DNA of 64,000 nt from Methylobacter sp. BlB1 (GCF_015476545.1 NZ_JADMKV010000015.1:1-64000); one strand, 5' to 3'. Counted from the stretch's first letter, positions 37,305 through 46,024 are shown. Numbers and translations: made by a program. Notes: generated by a model from the letters alone, not told the origin.

Positions 37305-39230
37305 ATGATGTTTCTTTTCTTCATGACAGGCCTATTCCAATTCGTGAAATTTAAATTCCGCTCCCGCACGACTATTTTCATCCATGATCTGGCCATGGTG
37401 GCCTTGGCCTGGTTTGGCGCGTACTGGCTGCGTTTTAACCTGGATGTCATTCCCGATAGGTACTGGCAGGATATCAAGCAGGATTTGCCTTACATTATTG
37501 CCATCCAGGGCGTTGTCTTCTGGTTTCTAGGCTTGTATCGTGGCGTTTGGCGTTTTGCCTCCATGCCGGATTTAATCCGGATCACGAAAGCGGTCATGAT
37601 CGGCATAGGCCTGATTGCCTTGAGTTTCTTTTTGTACAATCGCGTCGAAGGCGTGCCGCGCGCCGTACTGCCGCTGTATTTGTTTTTATTGTTGCTGCTG
37701 TTGAGCGTGCCCCGCTTCTGCTATCGATTCTGGAAAGAGAATATCCTGATGGAGCGCTCAGGCAAGAGGGCCTTGATTGTCGGCGCCGGCGCGGCAGGAG
37801 AAATGCTGGTCAGGGATTTATTGGGTGAAACCAATTCCGGCTATGTACCGGTCGCCTTTGTCGATGATGACCGTCATAAGTGGAAAAGGGAAATTAGGGG
37901 CATCCGGGTTGTCGGCGATATCGAACAATTGCCGTTATTTGTCAAGAAACTGGATATTGAAACGGTACTGATCGCCATTCCTTCCGCAACAGACAGTCAA
38001 ATGCGGCGCATTATCGAGACATGCGAACTGTGCGAGCTGCCTTTTCAAACCTTGCCGTCGGTTAAGGATTTGTTGTCAGGCAGGATTTCGCGCGACAGCC
38101 TGCGCGATGTTTCGATTGAGGATATTTTAGGCCGCGATCCGATTCATCTGGATTGGCAGTTGATTGCCGACAATCTTTGCGGTAAAAGCATCATGGTGAC
38201 CGGCGGCGGCGGATCGATCGGCTCGGAACTTTGCAAGCAGCTGGCCAGAGTCAATCCGGCCAGACTTATTGTTTTCGATCAGTCGGAATTTAATTTGTAC
38301 AAAATAGACGCTGACTTAAGGGCGTCCCACCCTGAAATAAGGCTTAAAGCTGTTTTAGGGGATGTTACCGACAGGTTGGCGGTGCGCCGCATTATTCAGA
38401 AATTAAAGCCCGATGTTATTTTCCATGCCGCCGCTTATAAGCATGTGCCGCTGCTGGAAAATCAGGTGCGAGAGGCTGTGCATAATAACGTCATCGGCAC
38501 CAAGACGGTTGCCGAAGAGGCGATCGCGGCCGGTATCGAGCGCTTTGTTCTGATCTCCACCGACAAGGCCGTGAATCCGACCAATGTCATGGGCGCGACC
38601 AAAAGGGCGGCTGAGATACTCTGCCAGAATCTGAACATCCGCGGCGGCACGCGCTTCATGACTGTGCGCTTCGGCAACGTACTGGATTCCGCCGGCAGTG
38701 TCGTGCCCTTGTTCAGGGCGCAAATCAAAGCCGGCGGGCCGGTCACGGTCACTCATCCTGATATTACGCGTTATTTCATGACGATTCCGGAAGCCTGCCA
38801 GTTGATTATGCAGGCTGAAGTCGCCGGCAAAGGCGGCGAGGTTTTTGTCCTGGATATGGGCGAGCCTATAAAGATTGCCTATCTGGCCGAGCAAATGATT
38901 CGCTTGAGCGGCAAGCGGGTCGGAGAGGATATAGCAATTAAATATGTCGGTTTAAGACCCGGTGAGAAATTGCACGAGGAATTATTTCATGAGCACGAGC
39001 GGCTCAGATCAACGGGTTATGAAAAACTATTATTGGCTAATGCGCGGCTATATGACGAAACCTTGTGGACAACGCATATTGAAAAGCTGGTTCAGGCCTG
39101 TCAGCAGGATAATGAAACTGAGATTTTAAGGGTTTTGCGAAGCCTTGTGCCCGAATACCAAGCCGAGGCTCCGGATTATCAAGCCAGGGAAGATATTGTG
39201 CTGCATGATTTGATGCCGGCTAATCCATAG
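37305..39230 (+). CDS. wbpM: UDP-GlcNAc 4,6-dehydratase, membrane-bound WbpM/PglF/CapD family
   Basis: 641 residues: four or five N-terminal membrane spans (about 1-150), a CoA-binding-like Rossmann domain (GAGAAGEMLVRDL near 160) and a catalytic SDR domain (VTGGGGSIGSELCKQL near 297). The catalytic strand reads STDKAVNPTN, and the usual Tyr before Lys is Met (VMGATKR), as known for WbpM-type enzymes. It makes the UDP-4-keto-6-deoxy-HexNAc used by the upstream reductase. It ends the polysaccharide region. Confidence 0.93.
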   Translation: MMFLFFMTGLFQFVKFKFRSRTTIFIHDLAMVALAWFGAYWLRFNLDVIPDRYWQDIKQDLPYIIAIQGVVFWFLGLYRGVWRFASMPDLIRITKAVMIGIGLIALSFFLYNRVEGVPRAVLPLYLFLLLLLLSVPRFCYRFWKENILMERSGKRALIVGAGAAGEMLVRDLLGETNSGYVPVAFVDDDRHKWKREIRGIRVVGDIEQLPLFVKKLDIETVLIAIPSATDSQMRRIIETCELCELPFQTLPSVKDLLSGRISRDSLRDVSIEDILGRDPIHLDWQLIADNLCGKSIMVTGGGGSIGSELCKQLARVNPARLIVFDQSEFNLYKIDADLRASHPEIRLKAVLGDVTDRLAVRRIIQKLKPDVIFHAAAYKHVPLLENQVREAVHNNVIGTKTVAEEAIAAGIERFVLISTDKAVNPTNVMGATKRAAEILCQNLNIRGGTRFMTVRFGNVLDSAGSVVPLFRAQIKAGGPVTVTHPDITRYFMTIPEACQLIMQAEVAGKGGEVFVLDMGEPIKIAYLAEQMIRLSGKRVGEDIAIKYVGLRPGEKLHEELFHEHERLRSTGYEKLLLANARLYDETLWTTHIEKLVQACQQDNETEILRVLRSLVPEYQAEAPDYQAREDIVLHDLMPANP

Positions 39231-39233
39231 GCA

Positions 39234-39266
39234 AAAAAAACCTCCCTTCGCGTTAACGAAGGGAGG
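39234..39266 (-). terminator. Intrinsic terminator read on the minus strand
   Basis: CCTCCCTTCG (39241-39250) pairs perfectly with CGAAGGGAGG (39257-39266). On the minus strand the stem is followed at once by seven T (complement of 39240-39234). On the plus strand it is followed by CAAAAAATC, so it does not fit termination of wbpM. No minus-strand gene lies upstream of it, which implies a non-coding minus-strand transcript. Confidence 0.7.
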
Positions 39267-39330
39267 CAAAAAATCAAGCAGAGTGTTATGAGGAGGATCT
39301 GCTTGTAGGTATAACACTAGGAGTGTGTAG
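39234..39330 (-). ncRNA. Candidate small RNA with alternative stems and CU-rich loop
   Basis: Read on the minus strand, AGTGTTAT (39318-39311) can pair with ATAACACT (39289-39282), and CAAGCAGA (39305-39298) with TCTGCTTG (39282-39275). Both are perfect 8-bp stems that interleave, so they are mutually exclusive or form a strained pseudoknot. The segment between is TCCTCCTC, an anti-Shine-Dalgarno sequence, and the terminator follows. This layout suits a trans-acting regulatory RNA. No good promoter was found, so the 5' end is a guess. Confidence 0.4.
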
Positions 39331-39542
39331 TTAATCCTGCCGAGCTTAACTGTTCAGTTTGACTTTTATTGCAATATTTCTGCAAGTTGCAGCAATTACA
39401 AAAAGATAAGAAGGATGACCGGGGTCGGCAGCTTTACCGCTCAGGCTTTTTATTGAAAGCCAAAATAATGAGCTTAAGCATGACCGATTTATCTATCTGT
39501 CAGTTGATGCGCACTATACAGAGGATATTTATTGGATACAAT

Positions 39543-39583
39543 ATGACAAATAATAAATTTATTGTTTTATAATAAGAAACAAT
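39543..39583 (+). promoter_or_regulatory. Promoter with overlapping palindrome upstream of the LysR gene
   Basis: A perfect TATAAT (39568-39573) lies inside ATTGTTT-N9-AAACAAT (39561-39583), an inverted repeat containing the T-N11-A pattern of LysR-family sites. ATGACA (39543-39548) is a 5/6 -35 match but with a long 19-base spacer. Autoregulation by the downstream LysR protein is plausible. Confidence 0.45.
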
Positions 39584-39703
39584 TATGACATCTTATTTTT
39601 TGAATTATTGTCAACCATTAATATTCAGGAAAAGTGACAGCGTATTTCAATAGTAAAAACAGAACCTGAAATTGGCTATTTTTTAAGATGAAGAGGAGAT
39701 GCA

Positions 39704-40612
39704 GTGGATAAATTAACCAGCATGAATGTCTTTGTTCGCGTGGCAAAGGCAGGAAGTTTCGCTGGCGGTGCGCGTGATCTGGGAATTTCTCGGGCGATGG
39801 CAACTAAACACATCATGCAGCTGGAGAGTAATCTGGGCACGCGCTTATTCAACCGGACTACGCGCAGTTTGAGCCTGACTGAGGTGGGGGCTCAATATCT
39901 GGAACGATGCCAGCAGGTGCTCGGTGATGTTGAAGAGATGGAAGCGGCTGTAACGCATCTACAGACTGAGCCGCGAGGTGTCTTAAAAATCAGTGCGCCG
40001 CCAGTGATTGGCGCAACACATATTTCCCGCGCCTTGGCTGAGTTTCTTAAAATACATCCGGAATTAAACGTCGACATGATTTTGCAAGGCAGTCCGGGTG
40101 ATTTAATCGACGAAGGGATTGATCTTGCTGTCCATCTTGGCGACTTGGAGGATACCAGCATGGTGGCCCGGAAGCTGGCCAGTTCGTCCTTAGTGGTTTG
40201 CGGTTCGCCCGAATACTTGGAACAGTACGGCATCCCGCAGACGCCGGAAGATTTGGCGCATCACAGCTGTCTGGTCAACTGGGCAATCCCGCCAAGAGAT
40301 AAATGGGAATTTAAGGATGAAGGCGGCTATAAGACCATACATGTGTCCGGGCGGATGCAAGCCAATGCCGCGCATCCGATTCGTATCGCTGCCATTAATG
40401 GACTGGGTTTGGTTATGCTGCCCACTTATATCGTAGGGAGTGATTTAGAAAAAGGTAAGCTTAAGCTGGTGCTGGAGAATTACGTATTGCCGCCGTTGGA
40501 TATCCATGCGGTCTATCCCCATAGAAAATATTTGTCGGCCAAGGTCAGAAGTTTTATGGATTTCCTGCAGGAGTGGCTGGAGCACAGAGTCAGTATGCCT
40601 GGAACGGAATAA
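39704..40612 (+). CDS. LysR-family transcriptional regulator
   Basis: 302 residues: N-terminal winged helix-turn-helix (FVRVAKAGSFAGGARDLGIS at about 10-29; LGTRLFNRTTRSLSLTE at about 46-62) and a C-terminal periplasmic-binding-like effector domain (about 90-295). It belongs to the large group near DmlR/AaeR-type regulators; the effector is unknown. Start is GTG at 39704, supported by GAGGAG (39693-39698) five bases upstream. It overlaps the following methyltransferase by one base (TAATG). Confidence 0.9.
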   Translation: MDKLTSMNVFVRVAKAGSFAGGARDLGISRAMATKHIMQLESNLGTRLFNRTTRSLSLTEVGAQYLERCQQVLGDVEEMEAAVTHLQTEPRGVLKISAPPVIGATHISRALAEFLKIHPELNVDMILQGSPGDLIDEGIDLAVHLGDLEDTSMVARKLASSSLVVCGSPEYLEQYGIPQTPEDLAHHSCLVNWAIPPRDKWEFKDEGGYKTIHVSGRMQANAAHPIRIAAINGLGLVMLPTYIVGSDLEKGKLKLVLENYVLPPLDIHAVYPHRKYLSAKVRSFMDFLQEWLEHRVSMPGTE

Positions 40613-41196
40613 TGGATACGTTAGTCAATAAATGGAATCGTATTTATAGTCAGTCGGAGCATGAATCCTATGTGCCGGCTCAGGTCCTGACCGACAATGA
40701 ATTTTTGCTGCCTGAAGCCGGAACTGCTCTGGATCTAGCTAGCGGATTGGGCGCCAATGCTGTTTTCTTAGCGCAACAAGGGTTGACCGTGACGGCATTG
40801 GATATCTCTTCTGTTGCGATTGAAAAACTAACAGCATACGCGGCTCAGCAGGGGCTAAATATCGAAGCCCGCCAGCAAAAAATCGATCATTACAGCTTGG
40901 CAGATCTGAAATTTGATGTTATCGTCGTGAGCCGATTTCTTGATCGCGCTTTGAGTGATGCGATAATAGATGCACTTAACCCGGCCGGATTGCTTTTTTA
41001 TCAGACGTATACGCGAGAAAAAGCTGGCCGGCACGGCCCCAATAATCCTGATTATCTGTTGGAAGAAAACGAGCTGCTGGACTTATTTTCACCGTTGCGT
41101 GTAATTTTTTACAGAGACAATGGTCGAATTGGCAATAAAAATCTGGGATTAAGGGGCGAGGCTCAGTTTATCGGCCAGAAATACATAGAGATTTAG
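40612..41196 (+). CDS. Class I SAM-dependent methyltransferase (TehB-like)
   Basis: 194 residues from the ATG at 40612, which overlaps the LysR stop codon; an in-frame upstream ATG at 40573 would lie inside the regulator gene. The SAM motif ALDLASGLGANAVFLA is near 39-54 and a VTALDISSVAIEKL motif follows. It resembles small thiopurine/tellurite-type methyltransferases. The substrate is unknown. It forms an operon with LysR and rhodanese. Confidence 0.8.
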   Translation: MDTLVNKWNRIYSQSEHESYVPAQVLTDNEFLLPEAGTALDLASGLGANAVFLAQQGLTVTALDISSVAIEKLTAYAAQQGLNIEARQQKIDHYSLADLKFDVIVVSRFLDRALSDAIIDALNPAGLLFYQTYTREKAGRHGPNNPDYLLEENELLDLFSPLRVIFYRDNGRIGNKNLGLRGEAQFIGQKYIEI

Positions 41197-41203
41197 TTAA
41201 ACG

Positions 41204-41596
41204 ATGATAGAAAATTTAGATCCCAGACAATGCTGGGATTTCTTGCAAAAGAATGCTCATGCAGTATTAGTGGATGTAAGAACCAAGATGGAACATACAT
41301 TTGTTGGTCATCCGCCAGGTGCCGTGCATATTCCCTGGAAAGAGACGCCTGATTGGCAAGTTAATCCACAATTCGTTGCCGAGGTCGAAAAGGCTGTGCC
41401 TGACAGACAGGCGCCGGTTTTACTGCTTTGCCGCAGCGGCCAGCGCTCGCTGGATGCGGCCAAAGCGCTGGAAGAGGCGGGTTATCAGCATCTAATCAAT
41501 ATTGTCGACGGTTTCGAGGGTGCTTTGGATGAGGACAAGCATCGCGGTAACTTGGGCGGTTGGCGCTTCCATGGGCTGCCTTGGGAGCAAAGTTAA
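41204..41596 (+). CDS. Rhodanese-like sulfurtransferase domain protein
   Basis: 130 residues, a single rhodanese domain. The LVDVRTKMEH opening and the active-site loop LLCRSGQRSLDAA (about 67-79) with its persulfide-forming cysteine are clear. It probably transfers sulfur in the cytoplasm (no signal peptide). It is the last gene of the LysR-methyltransferase-rhodanese operon and is followed by an intrinsic terminator. Confidence 0.88.
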   Translation: MIENLDPRQCWDFLQKNAHAVLVDVRTKMEHTFVGHPPGAVHIPWKETPDWQVNPQFVAEVEKAVPDRQAPVLLLCRSGQRSLDAAKALEEAGYQHLINIVDGFEGALDEDKHRGNLGGWRFHGLPWEQS

Positions 41597-41660
41597 TCTC
41601 CTTTCCTTGTCTAGGTTGGGCTAGCCGGGCGTGTCCGACATCCTCTTAAACTGCCGTTAT

Positions 41661-41681
41661 GATGGCGCTCCGCCATCTTTT
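41661..41681 (+). terminator. Intrinsic terminator after the rhodanese gene
   Basis: GATGGCG (41661-41667) and CGCCATC (41671-41677) form a 7-bp stem with a CTC loop, followed by TTTT. It separates the rhodanese operon from typA. Confidence 0.75.
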
Positions 41682-41756
41682 CCCTGCCCGATTTTTTAAC
41701 CGGAGCGTGCTCGATTCCGCGCGCCTGTTCATTTAAACATTAGAGTATATTTAAAA

Positions 41757-43568
41757 GTGATCCAGAAATTAAGAAACATTGCTATTATTGCCCACGTAGA
41801 CCACGGTAAAACGACGCTGGTTGACAAACTGCTACAACAATCAGGAACTTTCGCCGCGCATGCCAAGGTTTCAGAGCGGATTATGGACTCTAATGATCTT
41901 GAAAAAGAGCGTGGCATCACGATTTTGGCCAAGAACACAGCGCTGGACTGGAACGATTATCACATCAACATCGTTGATACGCCGGGCCACGCCGATTTTG
42001 GCGGCGAAGTCGAGCGCGTCTTGTCCATGGTTGATTCGGTATTATTGCTGGTTGATGCTGTCGACGGACCGATGCCGCAGACGCGATTCGTTACTCAAAA
42101 GGCTTTTGCCTTAGGTCTAAAGCCGATTGTGGTCATCAACAAGATTGACCGCCCGGGCGCGCGTCCGGATTGGGTGGTTGACCAGACATTTGATTTGTTT
42201 GACCGCTTGGGCGCAACGGATGAGCAACTGGATTTTCCGATTGTTTATGCTTCGGCATTGAACGGCTATGCCGGCCTTGATGTATCGGTTTCAGGCGGCG
42301 ATATGACGCCGTTGTTCGAGACGATTGTTGAAAAAGTCAGTCCGCCGGCCGTTGATCTGGACGGGCCTTTCCAAATGCAGGTCACGACGCTCGATTACAA
42401 CACCTACGTCGGCGTCATCGGCATCGGCCGTATCCAGCGCGGCACGATCAAGCCAAATATGCCTGTTACTATCCTTAATCGCGAAGGCGTGGAGCGTAAA
42501 GGCCGCATGCTGCAGGTTTTCGGTTTTCACGGATTAGAGCGGGTCGAAGTATCTGAGGCGCGCGCCGGCGACATTATTGCCTTTACCGGCATCGAAAAGC
42601 TGGAAATATCCGACACGATCTGCCATCCGGAGGCGGTAGAAGCATTGCCGCCGTTGACGGTCGATGAGCCGACTGTGACCATGACTTTTCAGGTCAACAA
42701 CTCGCCTTTTGCCGGCAAGGAAGGCAAATTCGTCACTTCAAGGCAGATCCGCGATCGCCTGGAAAAAGAATTGCAGCATAACGTGGCGCTGAGAGTTGAA
42801 GATACCACTGATCCTGATAAGTTTAAGGTATCCGGGCGCGGCGAATTGCATTTATCGGTCCTGATTGAAAATATGCGCCGCGAAGGCTTCGAGCTGGGTG
42901 TTTCCCGGCCTGAAGTGATTATGAAAGAAATCGACGGCGAACTGTGCGAGCCTTTTGAAATGGTGACGATTGAGGTGGAGGAAATCCATCAGGGTTCCAT
43001 CATGGAAAAAATGGGTGAGCGTAAAGGCGACTTGCTGAACATGGTGCCGGACGGTAAAGGCCGTATTCGTTTGGAATACATGATACCGTCGCGCGGGCTG
43101 ATCGGTTTCCAAACCGAGTTTATGACGGCTACCTCAGGTTCAGGTTTGTTGTACCACGTGTTTGACCACTACGGTCTAGTGAAAAAAGGCGAACTGGGCA
43201 CGCGCAAGCGCGGTGTGATGGTTTCCATGACACAGGGCAAGGCATTGGCTTATGGGTTGTTCGCTTTGCAGGAGCGCGGCGAGCTGTTCCTGGTCCATGC
43301 CGATGAAGTGTATGAAGGCATGCTGGTGGGCATCCATTCGCGCGCTAATGATCTGGTTGTTAACCCGACCAAGGCTAAGCAGCTGACGAATATTCGCGCC
43401 GCCGGTACGGATGAAAACCTGATTTTAACACCGATTCAAAAAATGACTTTAGAGCAGGCGCTGGAGTTTATTGATGAGGATGAGCTGGTAGAAGTAACGC
43501 CAAAATCAATCCGCCTGCGCAAGAAGCATTTAACCGAGAATGAGCGTAAACGGGCTGCAAAAGGCTAA
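41757..43568 (+). CDS. typA: Ribosome-binding GTPase TypA/BipA
   Basis: 603 residues, full length. G1 [10 protein letters not shown] (about 12-21), the switch region [11 protein letters not shown]3 [12 protein letters not shown] and G4 NKIDRPGAR are all present. Elongation-factor domains II, III and V and the BipA-specific C terminus follow. It acts on the 50S subunit in ribosome assembly and stress adaptation. Start is GTG at 41757 after an AT-rich leader without a clear Shine-Dalgarno sequence; TATATT (41746-41751) is close enough that a near-leaderless mRNA is conceivable. Confidence 0.97.
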   Translation: MIQKLRNIAIIAHVDHGKTTLVDKLLQQSGTFAAHAKVSERIMDSNDLEKERGITILAKNTALDWNDYHINIVDTPGHADFGGEVERVLSMVDSVLLLVDAVDGPMPQTRFVTQKAFALGLKPIVVINKIDRPGARPDWVVDQTFDLFDRLGATDEQLDFPIVYASALNGYAGLDVSVSGGDMTPLFETIVEKVSPPAVDLDGPFQMQVTTLDYNTYVGVIGIGRIQRGTIKPNMPVTILNREGVERKGRMLQVFGFHGLERVEVSEARAGDIIAFTGIEKLEISDTICHPEAVEALPPLTVDEPTVTMTFQVNNSPFAGKEGKFVTSRQIRDRLEKELQHNVALRVEDTTDPDKFKVSGRGELHLSVLIENMRREGFELGVSRPEVIMKEIDGELCEPFEMVTIEVEEIHQGSIMEKMGERKGDLLNMVPDGKGRIRLEYMIPSRGLIGFQTEFMTATSGSGLLYHVFDHYGLVKKGELGTRKRGVMVSMTQGKALAYGLFALQERGELFLVHADEVYEGMLVGIHSRANDLVVNPTKAKQLTNIRAAGTDENLILTPIQKMTLEQALEFIDEDELVEVTPKSIRLRKKHLTENERKRAAKG

Positions 43569-43649
43569 GCAGCGTATATAAGCGGTACGGGTGGGCGGGT
43601 ATTGTCCGCCTGTATCAAAATTGCAGTTCGGCAGAGAGTTGAATCCAAT

Positions 43650-43682
43650 AAAAAACCCCGGGGCACTGATGTACCCCGGGGT
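43650..43682 (-). terminator. Intrinsic terminator read on the minus strand
   Basis: ACCCCGGGG (43655-43663) and CCCCGGGGT (43674-43682) form a 9-bp, very GC-rich stem. On the minus strand it is followed by TTTTTT (complement of 43655-43650, the first T also pairing). On the plus strand TCTAAAATC follows, so it is not a terminator for typA. Confidence 0.75.
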
Positions 43683-43768
43683 CTAAAATCGCCAGCTTGG
43701 TTGGCATTTCCATCCATGGCAACATCCTATTGAAAATTCCTTGAAATCCTTATCCTGTTTTGGCGATG
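43650..43768 (-). ncRNA. Candidate CsrA/RsmA-sequestering small RNA (RsmY/RsmZ-like)
   Basis: The minus strand has six GGA motifs within 47 bases (complements of TCC at 43709, 43713, 43725, 43738, 43747 and 43753). UCAAGGAAU and AUAGGAUGU closely match the RsmA/CsrA consensus. Two GGAs lie in the loop of a hairpin with arms 43700-43706/43717-43723 (one mismatch). ATCGCCA (43767-43761) can close with TGGCGAT (43694-43688), and the terminator follows at once. A -10-like TATACA lies at 43774-43769. Length (about 115-120) equals Pseudomonas RsmX/Y/Z. No expression evidence. Confidence 0.55.
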
Positions 43769-43822
43769 TGTATATTCTCTCAAAAAGTTCCAAGAAAAAA
43801 AGCCGGCTAAGGCGGAAATTCA

Positions 43823-43840
43823 TGTAGGTTAAAGATTACG
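43823..43840 (-). promoter_or_regulatory. Imperfect GacA-type upstream palindrome
   Basis: TGTAGG-N6-ATTACG resembles the GacA/UvrY site TGTAAG-N6-CTTACA at 9 of 12 positions and sits about 60 bases upstream of the putative small-RNA start. In Pseudomonas such a site controls rsmY/rsmZ, usually further upstream. Weak by itself. Confidence 0.3.
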
Positions 43841-43955
43841 CATAGAATTGCCGTTTTTTAAGGTCGGCTTCGTTTGTATTTTGGCTAAAAAAGTATATCT
43901 GATTCAAGCGGCAATGATTTAACAATCACTGCGAAATCTGTTAATTCATAGTAAA

Positions 43956-44582
43956 ATGGCGATAGACACTAATTCAGCTCTTGAAATCATGAATCAACGC
44001 ACTGCCGAAGTAGAGCGCAATACGCTTGAAACTCAAATTAATATCAAAATCAACCTGGATGGATCAGGAAAAGCCTCGTTTCTGACAGGCGTGCCTTTTC
44101 TTGAGCATATGCTGGATCAGGTCGCCAGACATGGATTGATCGACATCGAAATCGATGCCAAAGGCGACTTGGAAATTGATGATCATCATACGGTGGAAGA
44201 CATCGGCATTACCTTGGGTCAGGCTTTTGCTGCAGCCATCGGCGATAAAAAAGGCATTTATCGCTACGGCCATGCCTATGTGCCTCTGGATGAAGCGTTG
44301 TCCAGGGTGGTGGTTGATTTCTCGGGCCGCCCGGGCCTGTTTTACGAGGTGAAATTCCCGAAAGCCATGATCGGCAGTTTTGATGTGGATTTGTTCCGCG
44401 AGTTTTTCCAGGGCTTCGTCAACCATGCCGGCGTCACGCTTCATATTGATAATTTGAAGGGCGCTAATTCTCATCACATTGCCGAAACGATCTTCAAAGC
44501 CATGGGGCGCGCAATACGCATGGCCATCGCTGCCGATTCGAGAATGGCAGGCATGATGCCTTCCACCAAAGGCAGTCTTTAG
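43956..44582 (+). CDS. hisB: Imidazoleglycerol-phosphate dehydratase
   Basis: Sixth step of histidine synthesis. 208 residues from ATG 43956, or 197 from ATG 43989, which matches the usual HisB start ([11 protein letters not shown]); neither has a strong ribosome binding site. Motifs: [18 protein letters not shown] and, in the second half, [11 protein letters not shown], whose His and Glu residues bind Mn. It is the monofunctional HisB, without the phosphatase domain of enteric HisB. First of six his genes. Confidence 0.95.
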   Translation: MAIDTNSALEIMNQRTAEVERNTLETQINIKINLDGSGKASFLTGVPFLEHMLDQVARHGLIDIEIDAKGDLEIDDHHTVEDIGITLGQAFAAAIGDKKGIYRYGHAYVPLDEALSRVVVDFSGRPGLFYEVKFPKAMIGSFDVDLFREFFQGFVNHAGVTLHIDNLKGANSHHIAETIFKAMGRAIRMAIAADSRMAGMMPSTKGSL

Positions 44583-44618
44583 TTTCAAATCCGCTTTCAA
44601 TTTTTACTCTTGAGTTAT

Positions 44619-45260
44619 ATGTCTTCTGTTGCCGTTATTGATTATGGAATGGGCAATCTGCATTCGATTGCAAAAGCCCTGCAGCATGCTGCGCCGCAAG
44701 TGGATGTGCGAATAGTATCCGACGCCGACGCAATTTTGCGCGCTGACCGGGTGGTTTTTCCCGGCGTCGGCGGCATACGCGATTGTATGCAGGCGCTGAA
44801 CCAGTCGGGTTTGTCCGATGTGATAAAAAGCGTCGCTGCAACTAAGCCGCTGCTGGGCATTTGTCTAGGCATGCAGGCTTTACTGACTGATAGCGAGGAA
44901 AACGGCAATACCCCATGCCTGAATATTTTTCCGGGCCATGTCGTGCATTTTCCTGAGCCATTGCAAGACAGCGGCGGCAATCGCCTGAAAATTCCTCATA
45001 TGGGCTGGAATCAGGTTCATTTTGCGCCCCATCCGCTATGGGACGGTATCGTGCAGGACAGCCGATTCTATTTTGTGCACAGTTATTACGCACGCCCCGA
45101 TGAGGCTTCCGTCACTGCAGCGACTGCAAATTACCCCGACCCATTTGCTTGTGCCTTGGCAAGGGATAACGTTTTTGCCGTACAATTTCACCCCGAAAAA
45201 AGTCAGGCAGCCGGTTTGCAACTGCTGAAAAACTTTTTGCATTGGAATGGACAGGTTTAA
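44619..45260 (+). CDS. hisH: Imidazole glycerol phosphate synthase, glutaminase subunit
   Basis: Releases ammonia from glutamine for HisF. About 213 residues from ATG 44619 (a TTG at 44610 is an in-frame alternative). Class I amidotransferase: VIDYGMGNLHS at the start, nucleophile in LLGICLGMQ (about 82-90), catalytic His-Glu in FHPEKSQ near the C terminus. Follows hisB and precedes hisA by 24 bases. Confidence 0.95.
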   Translation: MSSVAVIDYGMGNLHSIAKALQHAAPQVDVRIVSDADAILRADRVVFPGVGGIRDCMQALNQSGLSDVIKSVAATKPLLGICLGMQALLTDSEENGNTPCLNIFPGHVVHFPEPLQDSGGNRLKIPHMGWNQVHFAPHPLWDGIVQDSRFYFVHSYYARPDEASVTAATANYPDPFACALARDNVFAVQFHPEKSQAAGLQLLKNFLHWNGQV

Positions 45261-45284
45261 ATTTACCATTGAGGTTTTACGTGT

Positions 45285-46016
45285 ATGTTGCTAATACCAG
45301 CAATTGATTTGAAAGAAGGGAAATGCGTCCGTTTGCGGCAGGGGCGTATGGAGGATGACACGGTGTTTTCGGACGATCCTGTCGCCGTCGCGGGCAAATG
45401 GGTAGCGGCCGGCGCCAAAAGAATCCATCTGGTCGATTTAGATGGCGCTTTTGCAGGGAAACCTAAAAATGCGGCTGTGATTCATGCCATTGTCAATGCG
45501 TATCCCGACGTGCCCGTGCAGATTGGCGGGGGCATTCGTGATGAAGACACCATTCAAGGCTATCTCGATGCCGGCGTTCAATACGTCATTATCGGCACCA
45601 AGGCCGTCAGCGAGCCGCACTTTGTCAGAGATGTTGCGCTGGAATTTCCAGGCCATATCATTGTCGGACTGGATGCCAAAGACGGCAAGGTCGCCGTGGA
45701 CGGCTGGTCCAAGCTGTCGCGTCATGACGTGATCGATCTGGCCCAACACTTTGAGGAAGACGGCGTCGAAGCGATCATTTATACCGATATCTCCAGAGAC
45801 GGCATGATGTCCGGCGTCAATGTCGAAGCTACTGCGAAGCTGGCGCGAGCGATCCGTATTCCGGTCATCGCTTCCGGCGGCATTACTAACATGGACGATA
45901 TCAGAGCCTTGGGTGCTGTGGCCGATGACGGCATTATCGGTGCAATTACCGGCAGGGCTATTTATGAAGGTACGCTGGATTTTGCCGAAGCGGAAAAACT
46001 GGCCGAGTCATTCTAA
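45285..46016 (+). CDS. hisA: Phosphoribosylformimino-5-aminoimidazole carboxamide ribotide isomerase
   Basis: 243-residue TIM barrel. Catalytic Asp8 in [14 protein letters not shown] and the second Asp in [11 protein letters not shown] (about 127-137), plus phosphate-binding QIGGGIRD and ASGGITN. It opens the Amadori-rearranged ring to give the HisF substrate. Begins 24 bases after hisH; hisF follows after eight bases. Confidence 0.96.
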   Translation: MLLIPAIDLKEGKCVRLRQGRMEDDTVFSDDPVAVAGKWVAAGAKRIHLVDLDGAFAGKPKNAAVIHAIVNAYPDVPVQIGGGIRDEDTIQGYLDAGVQYVIIGTKAVSEPHFVRDVALEFPGHIIVGLDAKDGKVAVDGWSKLSRHDVIDLAQHFEEDGVEAIIYTDISRDGMMSGVNVEATAKLARAIRIPVIASGGITNMDDIRALGAVADDGIIGAITGRAIYEGTLDFAEAEKLAESF

Positions 46017-46024
46017 AGAAAATC

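Larger units (their letters stand above)
39231..39703. other. 473-bp boundary region between glycan locus and core genome
   Basis: Contains a minus-strand intrinsic terminator (39234-39266), two overlapping 8-bp inverted repeats (39275-39318) and a promoter/palindrome (39543-39583) ahead of the LysR gene. No protein gene is supported. Confidence 0.6.
43569..43955. other. 387-bp spacer between typA and hisB holding a minus-strand RNA candidate
   Basis: No protein gene. A plus-strand hairpin (GGCGG 43594-43598 with CCGCC 43606-43610) lacks a T-run. The main content is the minus-strand RsmY/Z-like RNA (43650-43768) with its terminator and an upstream imperfect palindrome (43823-43840). Confidence 0.6.

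Noticed and set aside
39234-39266. Hairpin considered as the wbpM terminator
   Set aside because: Downstream on the plus strand is A-rich, not T-rich. The pattern fits minus-strand termination.
41746-41757. Leaderless typA mRNA from the TATATT box
   Set aside because: No acceptable -35 box lies 16-18 bases upstream, so the promoter is too weak to call.
43650-43682. GC-rich hairpin considered as the typA terminator
   Set aside because: On the plus strand it is followed by TCTAAAATC. The T-run is on the minus strand only.
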